From positions 43,329,001 through 43,393,000 of the forward strand of contig NC_070614.1 of the NCBI RefSeq assembly GCF_027172205.1: DNA of 64,000 nucleotides, written 5' to 3'. Shown piece after piece: positions 31,603 to 42,569 of the stretch (positions are counted from its first letter, which is position 1; each line of letters begins with the position of its first letter). The notes under the pieces are model-generated. The model saw only the letters and a program-made list of their open reading frames with translations, did not search any database and was not told the origin of the DNA. The position numbers were made by a program, and so were the translations under genes. Source of the DNA: Podarcis raffonei. Its lineage: Eukaryota > Chordata > Lepidosauria > Squamata > Lacertidae.

Positions 31603-32254
31603 CATGTACAATTTTCAAGGGCATGGATGCATGTCACATAAACTTTTTCTTGAGCAAGTAAGCCAAGCAACATACCACTGGGATGGACAAAACTAAATGA
31701 AGTGCATCTTTCAGTCACTCTCCTATATTCCCCCATCTTCCCCCCAGGATACAGCTCCATCACATGCAAACTTCAGCTACTAACTTTTTAACAAGTTCCC
31801 TGGTTGCTGGACTGGGCTTGATTCCAGAGTAAGCTCTGAACAGGTCCCATCATCATCAATTCTCCTTATTAGGCTAGATGGGATTTTAGGGTTGCGGCAC
31901 GTGGAAAACACAGCATCTGACAGGCCGCAGGTCTTCCTTTTCTCAACAAAGCAGGAAACGATGAGTTATTTTTATTTTATTTTTGTCATTCAATGTTTCC
32001 CCTCTTCATTTATTGTCCTTCTTGTTGAGCATCTGAAGTCCCCCTTGCAACGTAAGAGTGGCTGGTTTTAAACCTAGAGGTTCAGGATTTGGAGGTTCAG
32101 GAAAGGGCAACCAATATGATCCAAGGATTGGAGCAACTCACATGTGGTTAAAACATTGGGGACTTTTCAGTTCATAAGATAAGATGAAGGGCAAGGGATG
32201 GGGTGACAGGGGTGTAGAAGATTATGTACAGTGTGGAGAAAGCAGATAGGAATA

Positions 32255-32660
32255 ATATTGTCTCCCTTTCTCACAACACAAGAATGCAGGGCCATCCAAT
32301 GAGGAGAAATGTTGGAAGATCCAGGACAGGCAAAAGAGAGCTCCTCTTTACACAGCTCACAGTTAAACTATGAAATTGGCTCCTACAAGATATAATGATG
32401 GTTGCCAGCTGGAATGGATTTAGAAGAGGATTAGACACATTCATGGATGCAACCAGGAATGGCCCAAAGCCACAAAGGCTATGCACTCCCTCCACTGTCA
32501 GAGGCAGTTGCTGAAGCCAATAGGAAGGGAGTGAGTAGTGGTACTCAGGTCCTGCTTATTGGCTTCCCATGAGCATCTTGTTGATGACTGTGAGAAGTGG
32601 ATACTGTACTAGGTGGAGCTTTGGTCAGATCTGGTAGGGCTTTCTTTATAGTCTCATGGG
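32255..32660 (+). mobile_element. CR1-type LINE 3' end fragment (best preserved of its family)
   Basis: Conceptual reading gives LLFTQLTVKLWNWL...MMVASWNGFRRGLDTFMD, a decayed CR1 ORF2 C-terminus. The tail is 'gaagtggatactgtactagg' and 'gtagggctttctttata'. Confidence 0.55.
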
Positions 32661-33035
32661 CAGAATAGGCATTATTTGCTCTCTAACACTTTCAGAAAGG
32701 GGGTGATGGCATATGAACAGAGTCTCCTGGAGATTGGGTAACCACTCTTGGAATGCCTCAAGTTTCTGTGATACTTCCTACACTGGGTTGTGTGTGTGTA
32801 AAAATATTATTTTCTCAATCATCATCATTCACCACGGGACAAAGGTCCCCATAATTTGCTCCCATTTCATTTTTTGATGATTTGATGTCCCCTAAATAAC
32901 AGAAGTCTGTGCTGCGGCATTTTGTGGCAGGTCCTTCAAGTCAAAGTTAATGCAACAGACGTAATATCTTAAGCTTTTCTTTCTTTACATGGGTACATAG
33001 GAAACTATGTTCTACTGAGTCATTGGAACATCTAG

Positions 33036-33178
33036 TTCAGGCATCCCCCAACTCAGCCCTCCAGAAGTTTTGGGACTACAATTCCCATCATCCCTGACCA
33101 CTGGTCCTATTAGCTAGGGATGGTGGGAGTTGTAGTCCCAAAACATCTGGAGAGCCGAGTTTGGGGGTGCCTGATCTA
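33036..33178. repeat. hairpin MITE (well-preserved snapback)
   Basis: 'ccaactcagccctccagaag' with 'ttttgggactacaattccca' on the left is complemented by 'gtgggagttgtagtccca' and 'ccgagtttgggggtgcctga' on the right. It sits immediately upstream of the broken receptor. Confidence 0.7.
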
Positions 33179-33223
33179 GTTCAATATTTTCCACACTGAT
33201 TGGCTGTTGCTATCCAGTTTTAG

Positions 33224-33902
33224 ACAGGATGCTTGCTGATTTCTTCTCCTAGCACAAGACGATCTCCTACAAGGCTTTCATGGCCCAGATCTTCTTCCTC
33301 CATTTTCTTGGAGGGTCCAAGGCGTTCCTTATCATTGCCATCGCCACTGACCACTATGTGGCTTTTGTCACCTGCTGCACTACACCAGTCTAGTCACCAG
33401 AGCAGTTTACTGCATTTTGGCCCTAGCATCATGGTGTCTAGTATTTGTGCACTCCGTCATCCAAATTATCCTTATCGTGCCACTCCCCCTTTGTGATCCC
33501 AATGAGCTAGACAACTTCTTCTGTTACATTAACCAGATCGTCAGGCTGGCCTGCACAGGTACCTACATCCTGGAGTTCATCATGTTCTTCAACAGTGGTC
33601 TGGCCAACTTGATGTGTTTCATCCTCCTCATCTCCTATGGAGCCCTTCTGGTCAAGGTGAGGATAGGAGATCAAGAAAAGAGCAAAGCTGCCTCCATCTG
33701 AATCACCACACCATCTTCATCTTCATCATGTTCATCATCTACCTCTACTGCCGTCCCTTCCAGGACTATTCCTTCGACAAGGTGGGGGCCATTTTCCACA
33801 CTTCCCCCTAATGAATCCCATGATCTACACACTGAGGAACAAGGAGATCAAACAAACCATGTGGAAGCTGATGGGCAAACACAGATTTTGGGGTACAAAA
33901 TG
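33224..33902 (+). pseudogene. olfactory receptor pseudogene, family 4-like
   Basis: Recognisable receptor sequence starts at the end of TM2 (RMLADFFS); TM1 and most of TM2 are absent. Later pieces: KAFMAQIFFLHFLGG, the degenerate TM3 end TDHYVAF, ILIVPLPLCDPNELDNFFCY, IVRLACTGTYILEFIMFFNS, YCRPFQDYSFDKVGAIFHT and NPMIYTLRNKEIKQTMWKL. Defects: an in-frame tag after DFFS (33250-33252), a frame change near the DRY box, a tag near 33391, a tga at 33700-33702 after KAASI with a frame change, and a small deletion before NPMIY. It is closest to the intact 38335 gene (shared SYGALLxKVR). The N-terminal loss, next to a hairpin MITE, suggests a deletion or partial duplication. Confidence 0.92.
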
Positions 33903-35080
33903 AAAGAAAGTAAATAATAATGGGGTTTGAAGAAGTGGGTTTGCCAATGCATAAGCCTAGGTGGACAATCTTTCTCAGGCTGAGGGCCACAGTGGCTTCT
34001 GTGCAACCTTCTTGGGGGCCACACACTACTGGTGGGCAGAGCCAGAAGCAAAAGTGGGCAAAGGAATAAATATGAATTCAACTTTTGTACAATAGGCTAG
34101 TTTACACACTCACACAACCTTCTCTATTCTCCATCCAGGCATCGAGAGATCAAGGATTCATTCCAGTTAGGCAAAACTAAAAATGGGTTCAAAGCAGGGT
34201 TTGTTGTGCGTGTGACCTGGGAAGAGGGTCAGATCAAGAGGCCTCGAGGTCTGCATTTGGATCCTGAGCCTAAGGTTGCTATAATGGATGCATATGAGAT
34301 TTTTAAATATGCTGCTCTATCACAAAAATGGCATCTCTCATTATGTTCATCCATGAACTGAAACAATTTTTCATGAAAGTTCAAAAACTGTGCATATTTT
34401 TTTAAAAAATTCTATATATCTGCAAGTCTTGCTAATAAATCTGACAGCAACGATGTAATTAATTAATGTGCTACTTTTGTTTGTTTTAATGTAGCTGCAT
34501 GTATGGGTTGGAAATGCAACAAAAGGGGTCATTCAGTAGACAGCTTGATTCTGGTAGTGTTAAAGAGCGAGGTGGGTGGAGCTATTGCTTAGCAACTAGG
34601 CAGCTTGGCATGATCTTTAATGCTGTAGCACGTGCCCTAATTGAATGTGTCCTTTCACTAGCTTCTAAACCTCACAGCTACATGATCATAGGACTGAAAG
34701 GGAACCACAAATGTCACCCAGACTGACCCTCCAATCCTACAACATTGTACACTACTGCAGAAGTGAAATCTCATTCCAATCTGGATTCATTCTTGATTCA
34801 TCTCCCACCTTCCCATCCTGGGGGATGCTGCCATCACTTGCAAACCCAGCCACGATCTTTTTTCTTTTTCTTTTTAACAAGCTCCCTGAACTCCAAGTTG
34901 GGCTTCCTTCCAGGTCTAAACATGGAGCAGATCCGTTTTCCCATTCAAGGGATTCTCATGGGGCAGGAGCTGATTTAGTATTGGGAGGTGTGAAGACCTG
35001 TGGCCAACTAAGGGCATCTCTTGTCGCACCAAGATCCTGCATGGTAAGTCATTCCTGATGCTCCTCTTCCGCCTTTCCTC
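33903..35080. other. intergenic, nothing recognised
   Basis: Spacer between the pseudogene and the microsatellite cluster. No coding or repeat assignment could be made. Confidence 0.35.
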
Positions 35081-35085
35081 CATTG

Positions 35086-35087
<2 letters not shown>

Positions 35088-35128
<41 letters not shown>
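35088..35128. repeat. (CT)n microsatellite
   Basis: Uninterrupted ct dinucleotides over about 40 bases. Confidence 0.97.
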
Positions 35129-35130
<2 letters not shown>

Positions 35131-35344
35131 ACATCCTATTCTGCTAACCAACCATGCCCGCAGTGTCTACCTGTGTCTTATTTGAACCTAAGATTGTTTG
35201 AGCTTTAAAGTATTTTGAAAGGGCCAAGACTATGACACAGCAGCCTTGTGGAAAGCAAGTCTAGGTCTGGTTCAGGAAACTGGGTGAAAATTCAGGATGG
35301 GGCTCCTGCTCCTCTAATAGGTCATAGAACAGAGAATTTCAGCT

Positions 35345-35350
<6 letters not shown>

Positions 35351-35396
<46 letters not shown>

Positions 35397-35786
35397 TTTT
35401 ATTAATTTTTTAACATATCATTTCCAACAGTCCTTTAACATAACTTCTTATCTTATACAACATTTTAGACTTCCGTCAACAACCTCTGAAGATTTTCCGT
35501 TCTTTATCACTTATTCTGCATTTCTTAATTTCTCTATTACTTTTAATTGTCATTAACTAATAATTCTCTTCATAGTCTTCCTTGCAATATTTCATATAAT
35601 CCTCCTTACAGAATTTCTTGCAGTCCTACTAGCGTAATCTGCTTATTACAATTGCTTTTCAAATAGTTCAAATATTTAATCCAGTCTTCTAAGAATCTCT
35701 GGTTCCGCAGGTTTCAAACCCTTCCTGTTAATTTGTCTAATTCTGCGTAGTCCATTAATTTCAATTGCCATTCTTTCGTCGGTAAT
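35351..35786 (-). mobile_element. 5'-truncated L1 with (AT)n at its 3' end
   Basis: Flanked by the 19-bp duplication gagaatttcagcttctcat (35332-35350 and 35787-35805). The minus strand reads the last ORF2 residues (KEWQLKLMDYAELDKLTG) and a 3' UTR. Where the A-tail would be there is (AT)n at 35350-35391, which probably expanded from the tail. Confidence 0.88.
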
Positions 35787-35906
35787 GAGAATTTCAGCTT
35801 CTCATTCCAGCTACACCTGCTGAAATTCCCTCTCCTAGACAACTGTTAAAGATGCAAAAGCCCTGGCTTCTTTTCCTTTCCCAGATGCCCATGAGAAGGT
35901 CATAAG

Positions 35907-35907
<1 letters not shown>

Positions 35908-35942
<35 letters not shown>

Positions 35943-36062
35943 ATCTATCATCTATCATCTATCATCTATCATCTATCATCTATCTATACATACATACATG
36001 CATGCATACATCCATCCATCCATCCATCCATCCATACATACATACATACATACATACATCTA
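35908..36062. repeat. compound tetranucleotide microsatellite
   Basis: (CTAT)n at 35911-35943, then ATCATCT-type units to about 35985, then ATAC/ATGC/ATCC tetramers to 36062. Confidence 0.95.
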
Positions 36063-36262
36063 TGGGAGGATAAGGCTATCAGTGACTCCTAACTCTGATG
36101 GCTGTGTTCTACTTCCACTGTTGGAGACTGAATACCAGTTGCTGGAAACCACAGAAGGGTGTGTGTGTTGCCTTAGACATCCGCTTGAGCACTGTGAGAA
36201 CAGGGTGCTGGGCTAGATGTACCACTTGCCTGATCCAGCAGGACTCATCTTATGTTCATCCA
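36063..36262 (+). mobile_element. CR1-type LINE 3' end fragment
   Basis: 'ggaggataaggctatcagtg', 'ccactgttggagactgaata', 'gagcactgtgagaacagggt', 'gggctagatgtacc', 'tgcctgatccagcaggactc'. Tail only. Confidence 0.6.
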
Positions 36263-36342
36263 TCACACAATGAACAGAGGGCAAAACAATCTCCTCTCTT
36301 TACTAGGAGGTACATCAGACATAGGAAGATTGTGCTATATGC

Positions 36343-36478
36343 CCAGACAGCTCAGTAAACTGCTGATAATGTCAAGGTTGCTAGTTCGATCCCTGTGTGG
36401 GACAGCTGCATATTCCTGCATTGCAGGGGGTTGGATTAGACGATCCTTGGGGTCTCTTCCAATTCTATGATTCTATTA
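36343..36478 (+). mobile_element. SINE: tRNA-Ile-like head with CR1-like tail
   Basis: Head 'agctcagtaaactgctgata', 'tgtcaaggttgctagttcga'; tail 'cctgcattgcagggggttgg' and 'cttccaattctatgattcta'. Same family as 18700. Confidence 0.8.
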
Positions 36479-36587
36479 TTTCAATTGCAACTCTTGCAAA
36501 TGGAGGTTGTCAGCACGTTGCTCCTGCAATGCTCTACTGCGCATGCTGTAGCTCAGTAGTTGGAGCTCATTCGAATAGGATTAAATG

Positions 36588-36772
36588 AAGCTGTCTTATA
36601 GTGAGAACATTTATCCATCTGGCCTAGTAATGTCCATTCTGGTAGGCAGTGACTCTTGGCTTCCAACAAGGGGTCCTTCACAGCACTTACTACTTCACAT
36701 TCCTTAAATATGCTGGGGGTTGAATTCTGGGACTTTCTGCATGGGAAGCATATTGTTACACTCGCCCCCATA
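36588..36772 (-). mobile_element. SINE with tRNA-Ala-like head, reversed
   Basis: 'tgaagctgtcttatagtgag' is the reversed SINE tail and 'ggttgaattctgggactttc' the reversed B-box region. Degraded relative to 5068. Confidence 0.55.
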
Positions 36773-37275
36773 TCTCTGGGTGGTGAAATGTTCTCAGGGT
36801 GCTACACTTAACCTGGGTTTGCTTCCCTTTGGAAGGAGGTTATTGCAGGTTTGTGGGCATTTGGTAAATATTTACAGACGTACAAGTTGCCCGTAGAACC
36901 TAAGTACTTTTCACACGGCTCCCACATCAGATCTCTAGAGCGACAGCCAAGCCCCTGAGATGCTTTCAGAACCCAAGCTCAGCTCTCTGTGCCTTTCTCT
37001 CTTATACAAATGCACTCTATTCTGTTCGTTTCATTCGCAAACACATATCCACCCCCATCTTGAGCTGGGCGCAGGGTCTTCTCCCTTCTCTCCTTATTCT
37101 TTTCAGAACACTCCCCACCCCCTAATCATACTGCATCGAGATACAATTGCCTAACGATTTAGTTCCCACATTAATACATTGCCTGCAGTTTACATCACAA
37201 ATGGATATGCCTGACCAACATGCTTCAGTGGCAACTGTGGGCAAGATTCTTGTGTTGCCAGGATGACCCTTGGTG

Positions 37276-37366
37276 CATAGCTGTCAACTTTTCCCTTTTC
37301 TTGCGAGGAATCCTATTCGGAATAAGGGAATTTCCCTTTTAAAAAGGGAAACGTTGACAGCTATGT
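37276..37366. mobile_element. 91-bp MITE with exact 8-bp duplication
   Basis: Ends catagctgtcaac / gttgacagctatg(t), flanked by ccttggtg at 37268-37275 and 37367-37374. Removing it restores a CR1 3' tail (ggatgacccttggtg + tctcttccaactctacagtt). Duplication length points to hAT. Confidence 0.85.
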
Positions 37367-37599
37367 CCTTGGTGTCTCTTCCAACTCTACAGTTCTATGT
37401 TTCTATGTTTGACCAACTTTAAGCAGTCCATCGAGCCCATTGAACCTCTCCTGTCAAGCCCTCCAATCTTACAATAGATTCCATTTACAAATCTATGACT
37501 CATTCTCCCCTCTTTTTTTGTCTCACTGTTGTCTGTGGTCAAACAAACCTGGCAGGCAATACGCTTGTTATTAGCTGAAAAGAGAAGAAGCACTAGGTG

Positions 37600-37800
37600 T
37601 CTGGGAAGAGGGATTGATTGTTAAACCACTCTGAGAATTGTATTGTACTTGTGTGAAGGGAAAGGGGATAAACTCTCAGCTCCTTTAACAAACCACAGTT
37701 CTCAGGATATTGGGGTGGGGGAGTCATGGCTGTTTAAAGTGGTTTGATATTGCTTTAAATATATACTTAAGTGGTATAATACTGCTTTAAATGATGGGTC
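37600..37800. repeat. MITE, 'cagttctcaggat' family
   Basis: 'ttaaaccactctgagaattg' and 'ccacagttctcaggatattg' face each other, then 'aaagtggtttgatattgctt'. Relatives lie at about 48860-48925, 52000-52130 and 54110-54290. Confidence 0.55.
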
Positions 37801-37929
37801 CTGAGACTGAAGAGGAAGAAGCTGACAGCCAAGTCCATCTACTTAGTTGGTTGTAGGTAAGAAAGAAAGCAGGTGAGGGCTGGCTGAAAGCAGACTAAGG
37901 TTGGTAGGTCAATGCCCCATTCAGCCTGA

Positions 37930-38090
37930 TGGACCAGCCATAACTGCTCAACATGTCATTGGACTCTAGCTCCCATCATCCCCAGTCAGTATGGTCCATT
38001 GTGAGGGGAAATGGGAGCTGTTGTCCAAGAACATCTGGAGACCACCAGGTTGAGGGAGCCTGGTCTACTGTTTCAAGACCAGTCAACCAG
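37930..38090. repeat. hairpin MITE
   Basis: 'cattggactctagctcccat' is matched in reverse by 'atgggagctgttgtccaaga'. Degraded member of the 33036 family. Confidence 0.55.
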
Positions 38091-38334
38091 CAGAGAATTC
38101 CAAGGGCCAGATAGCGAGGCCTTGGGGCCACATTCAGTCCCCAAGCCTGAGGCTTTCCATCCCTGTTTTAGTTAAATTCAAAGTAAATCCCTCAAGTCTG
38201 CACCTTGTCCTCTCTAGCGGATCCAGGTTTTAGAAGCTGTTTCATGTTGGTGATTTCCGATTCGTGTACAGCTTGCAGTCCTTCCAGTGTGAGGATGTGT
38301 GTGAGTGTTTGTTGCAGGAGGCAACCCCAAGAGG

Positions 38335-39273
38335 ATGGAGCGGGGCAACCGCACCACGATGGTGAAGGAGTTTGTGCTGCTGGGTCTCTCTCAGAGAAGG
38401 GAGGTCCAGCTCTTTCTCTTTGTCCTCTTCCTCTTCTTTGACACCCTCATCTTGCCTGTGAACATCCTCATCATCGTGACCATCTTGAGCAACCCCCGCC
38501 TCAGCTCCCCCATGTTCTTCTTCCTGGGCAACCTGGCCTTCCTAGACCTCTGCTACTGTTCAGTCACCCCGCCCAAGATGTTGTCTGACCTGTACTCACA
38601 GCGGAAAGCCATCTCATATTGGGGCTGCATGTCCCAGATCTTCTTTCTCCACTGGCTGGGGGCAGCCGAATTCCTCCTCCTCATTGGCATGGCCTTTGAC
38701 CGGTACGTGGCCATCTGCCACCCTCTGCGTTATGGCAACGTGGTGAGCAAAGCTGTCTGCTGGGGACTGGTTGCAACCGTGTGGCTCCTTGGCTTAATGC
38801 ATTCCCTGATCCAGTTCATTCCCATCATCCAGCTCCCCTTCTGCGGCCCAAACAAGCTGGACAACTTCTTCTGTGACATCAACCAGATCATCAAGCTGGC
38901 CTGCACCGACACGTACAACCTGGAGTTTGTCATGTTCTTCAACAGCGGCTTGGCCACTTTGATATGTTTCATTCTCCTCCTCATCTCCTACGGGGCCCTT
39001 CTGTCCAAGGTGAGGTCCAGCTCCACCAAAGGGAAGGGCAAGACAGCCTCCACATGCGTCACCCACATCATCATCGTCTTCATCATGTTCGCTCCCGCAA
39101 TCTACATGTACTGCCGCCCCTTCCAGGCCTTCGCTCTCGACAAGTTGGTCGCCATCTTCCACACCGTGGTCTTCCCCTTAATGAACCCCATGATCTACAC
39201 CCTGAGGAACAACGAAATCAAGGTTGCCATATGGAAGATGGTCACCAAAACCAAGGTCTGGGGTGGGAAGTGA
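38335..39273 (+). CDS. olfactory receptor, class II, family 4-like
   Basis: A 312-residue odorant receptor, intact, the last receptor before the flanking gene. Seen: NRT glycosylation site at residue 5; MVKEFVLLGLSQRREVQLFL; VNILIIVTIL; PMFFFLGNLAFLDLCYCSVT; MAFDRYVAICHPLRYGNV at the TM3 end; LPFCGPNKLDNFFCDINQII; SYGALLSKVRSSSTKGKGKT; THIIIVFIMFAPAIYMYCRP; and PLMNPMIYTLRNNEIKVAIW. TM1 has VN where most receptors have GN. The acceptor 'tgagtgtttgttgcag' ends at 38316; I start at ATG 38335 just downstream, since codons further up include intron. Third-position G/C is clearly higher than in the intergenic DNA. The nearest relative is the broken 33224 copy. Confidence 0.95.
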   Translation: MERGNRTTMVKEFVLLGLSQRREVQLFLFVLFLFFDTLILPVNILIIVTILSNPRLSSPMFFFLGNLAFLDLCYCSVTPPKMLSDLYSQRKAISYWGCMSQIFFLHWLGAAEFLLLIGMAFDRYVAICHPLRYGNVVSKAVCWGLVATVWLLGLMHSLIQFIPIIQLPFCGPNKLDNFFCDINQIIKLACTDTYNLEFVMFFNSGLATLICFILLLISYGALLSKVRSSSTKGKGKTASTCVTHIIIVFIMFAPAIYMYCRPFQAFALDKLVAIFHTVVFPLMNPMIYTLRNNEIKVAIWKMVTKTKVWGGK

Positions 39274-39394
39274 CACCACAGGAGCAGAGCATGATCTGTC
39301 ACCTGTATTAACTCTCTGCTTTTTGCTGCATTGTCAGGGCCAGTCGTGTGCATGTAGGGATGGGGAAGGAACTCAATTCTGTTCACATTTAAAA

Positions 39395-39859
39395 GTGAAT
39401 CTTCCAGGGCACCTTCTGTCATATGTGGTGGAATTGTAAAACGATAAAGGAATTCTGGGAAATGATATATAATGAACTTTAAAAAATGTTTAGAATAACT
39501 TTTGTTAAAAAACCAGAAGCCTTTTCGTTAGGAATTGTAGGTACAGAGATATCGAAGGAATTGAAAAGACTGTTTATGTACAGCTGCAAGGATGCTGCTT
39601 GCCCAGAGTTGGAAAAATGATAAGATACCTATGAAAGCAGACTGGCAGATGAAAATACTAGACTATTCAAAGATGGCAAGACTGACTGGGAAAATCAGAA
39701 ATTGGGAGGATCAAAACTTCAATAGAGAATGGGACGAATATAGACTGTATCTAAAAGAACACTGTAAACACTTGAACTCTTTGACAGGCTTTAAATAACT
39801 CTTGCAAGGTCACAAAGACTTTGGATATAATGGAGGACTGTAATTTGGATGAGTTTATC

Positions 39860-39914
<55 letters not shown>

Positions 39915-39981
39915 ATTTTAATATTTTTTGGGACAGAGTGGCTGGGGAAGCCCAGCCAGATGGGCAGGGTATAAATAATAA

Positions 39982-40022
<41 letters not shown>

Positions 40023-40200
40023 TACTACTACTACTACTACTATTATTATTTGCAGTTGACAAAGGTATTTAAAGAACCCACGAAGAGGAGGAGGGAAGTC
40101 CTAAGAATCAGAAGAATCTTGTGCTAATTTTAATATTTGCAAGAATTTCATTTGTGTGAATGAACTTGTAAAACCAAATAAAACTTTATGAAAAAATATA
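39395..40200 (+). mobile_element. L1 LINE 3' end hosting an ATT-tailed LINE fragment
   Basis: Reads FW-EMIYNEL, KKPEAFSLGIVGTEISKEL, then after a frame break DWQMKILDYSKMARLTGKIR and WDEYRLYLKEHCKHLNSL. The 3' UTR resumes after the insertion and ends 'ttgtaaaaccaaataaaact' 'ttatgaaaaaa'. Several breaks. Confidence 0.85.
39862..40055 (+). repeat. (AT)n, ATT-tailed LINE stub and (ATT/ACT)n
   Basis: (AT)n covers 39862-39908. 'gggacagagtggctggggaa' 'gcccagccagatgggcaggg' is the last part of the ATT-tailed LINE family; (ATT)n then (ACT)n runs 39978-40045. Confidence 0.85.
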
Positions 40201-40214
40201 CATAAATAAATAAA

Positions 40215-40560
40215 AGTGACTCTACCAGATTTACACCTTCAGAAGCAATATGGTAATCGAAACACAGCCATCCTTTGAAATTCACACTTCTCTGAACTTT
40301 CGCAATGCAGTTCTCCGACAGACCAGGGTTTGCAAAAATGCATACACTAGGGTAAAGAATGCCTACTAATGAATACACTAGTGAAAATGACACAAAAATT
40401 TATTATGCTAGGAAACTTTGCTTGCAAAAAATGTGTTCTTTAGTCAGAACTACATACGGAAGTGTGTTTATTAGGAGAAATTAGCGCCAAAATGCTGGTG
40501 AATTTTCATGAGGATTTCCCACACACACACTGATCTGCAGAACTGGCACTTTTACAGGTA
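40215..40560. repeat. AT-rich dispersed repeat with periodic motif
   Basis: 'tttgcaaaaatgcatacact', 'tgaatacactagtgaaaatg', 'gtgtttattaggagaaatta' repeat a motif of about 35 bp, as at 13640 and 42100. Confidence 0.5.
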
Positions 40561-40574
40561 CCCCTTAATACCCG

Positions 40575-41260
40575 TTCTACATTCATAAGAAATAAATCTT
40601 TCAGTGTGGCACCACCTACACTGTGGAACTCCCTGCCTGTTGACATCAAGCAGATGCCTTCACTGTACTCTGTTCAGCCCTTGTTAAAAACACTGTTGTT
40701 TAGACAAGCCTACCCAGACATGTAGGGATGCGGGTGGCGCTGTGGGTTAAACCACATAGCCTAGGACTTGATGATTGGAAGGTCGGCAGTTTGAATCCCC
40801 ACGACGGGGTGAGCTCCCGTTGCTTGGTCCCTGCTCCTGCCAACCTAGCAGTTCGAAAGCATGTCAAAGTGCAAGTAGATAAATAGGTACCGCTCCGGCG
40901 GGAAGGTAAACGGCATTTCCGTGCACTGCTCTGGTTTCGCCAGAAGTGGCTTAGTCATGCTGGCCACATGACCCGGAAACTGCACACTGGCTCCTTCGGC
41001 CAATAAAGCGAGATGAGCGCCGCAACCCCAGAGTCGGCCATGACTGGACCTAATGGTCAAGGGTCCCTTTACCTTTACCCAGACATGTAGTATGTTTTAA
41101 TCCATTTTTCATTTACTGCTGATTTTGTCTTTTGAAAGTTTTAAAGGGTTGTTTTTACTGATATTTCTATTGTTTTATTCTCTTTCTAAACCACTTTGAG
41201 GGGTTTTATGTACAATCAAGCCACCTGTGGATTTTATGAATCAAATATAATATTGAGAGG
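40575..41260 (+). mobile_element. L2-type LINE 3' end, split by a Sauria SINE
   Basis: The frame before the SINE reads TLWNSLPVDIKQMPSLYSVQ and LLKTLLFRQAYPDM, the typical L2/CR1 ORF2 C-terminus. After the SINE the 3' UTR continues ('gtatgttttaatccattttt', 'aaaccactttgaggggtttt'). Related 3' end at 53830. Confidence 0.8.
40726..41076 (+). mobile_element. Sauria-type SINE with 14-bp target duplication
   Basis: Flanked by acccagacatgtag (40712-40725 and 41077-41090). Full: 'cgggtggcgctgtgggttaa', 'ggtcggcagtttgaatcccc', 'ggtttcgccagaagtggctt', 'gggtccctttacctttac'. Better preserved than the 12541 copy. Confidence 0.95.
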
Positions 41261-41299
41261 GGGTGTTCTTGTCCTAGTTTCATTGTGCTGTAGAACAAC

Positions 41300-41316
41300 A
41301 GTGCCCTCCAGTGGTT
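41300..41316 (-). promoter_or_regulatory. possible CTCF site
   Basis: The minus strand reads aaccactggagggcac, which fits the CTCF core CCASYAGRKGGCRS with one mismatch. Single motif matches are common by chance in a window this long, so this is a candidate only. Confidence 0.3.
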
Positions 41317-41836
41317 ACACTGTAGAAGTAATCACAGAACAACTAATAAAGCAGAATTGTTGTGGAAGGACAGCCTTCTGTCACTTGTGCAATATTATTG
41401 CATCAATAACATGATGCAAAACACATCCCAGGGAATGGAGTGCAGAAATAGCAGACAGGAGGATCTCCCATAGCACCTGGGAGTTTGGAAAGAGGACATG
41501 ACATAACTGCCAGTCCCTAGCATTTCCCCTTTGTTGCTGCCAGCATCTTCTTGGAAGAATAACAAGCATCATCCTGCAGGTAGGGGCTGGACCTCAGGTA
41601 TAAAGCCCAGAGCCCTGCAGTCAGGGGCAAATTACCAGCTAGAGAGCAGCTGACGATGGGGACTAGGAATGGGAGAGGCCTGAGGTTCAGTTACCATTTA
41701 AAAGCAGGCCTATCTAATCCACAGTTGCCAAAGCGATATGCAAGCAAAAGGAAAGGAAAGAAAGCCACCCACTTCTCCCAATTTTGCAGGACACATCTGC
41801 TGCCGAATGATGAGTTCAGAAATGTATATATTAGGG
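41317..41836. other. intergenic, nothing recognised
   Basis: No repeat family or coding motif could be assigned between the possible CTCF site and the hAT element. Confidence 0.35.
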
Positions 41837-42089
41837 CAGAGGTCAGCAAACTTTTTTCAGCAGGGGGCTGGTCCACTGTCTCTCAGACCTTGTGGGGGGA
41901 CGGGCTATATTTTGAAGGGGGGGGAATGAACGAATTCCTATGCCCCACAAATAACCCAGAGATGCATTTTAAATAAAAGGACACATTCTATTCATGTAAA
42001 AACACACTGATTCCCAGACCGTGCGCAGGCCAGATTTAGAAGGCGATTGGGCCAGATCTGGGCCCTGGGCCTTAGTTTGCCTACCCATA
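41837..42089 (+). mobile_element. hAT-type MITE, short form
   Basis: Starts cagaggtcagcaaactttt and ends near cttagtttgcctaccc. Flanks tattaggg / cattaggg are an 8-bp duplication with one change. It lacks the internal duplication seen at 1269 and 8936. Confidence 0.8.
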
Positions 42090-42569
42090 CATTAGGGTGT
42101 GCTTAAAAATGCCTGTGTGAGTGAAAATAGCGTACCAAAATGCATTAGACCATGAAGAAAGTGTATATATGTTTGAGAAAATTGAATTTAAAAATGGGTG
42201 TATTCAGAAAAAAAATTGAACCTAGATGCTTGGTACATTTTCATGAGGAGATGTTTTAAAAAAGCAAAAAACCTTGGCAAATTGATGTGGAAATGAGAAG
42301 AAATGAACTTAAGATGGAAAAATGAGAAACTGAAATTGATAGATTTGCCTGCCCTTAATGGGGCAAACAGCAGTCTCAATCTTCCTTCCAAGCAGGCAAA
42401 AAGCATTTTTTGGAGTCCAAGGACACATAACAGCTAGGGAGAACCATTCACGGTGCAAAGTTGGGGAGAGCAGTGAGGCATTTGGCCTGGGGAGAGTTCT
42501 GAGGGCCAGATGGAGGGGGTTGGAGGGCCATGTTCAAAACTCATGCCTCTGGTTCAAAATGTTGGAAGG

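Noticed and set aside
35908-36062. Repeated short units resembling a CRISPR array
   Set aside because: Plain tetranucleotide microsatellite in eukaryotic DNA; no spacer pattern.
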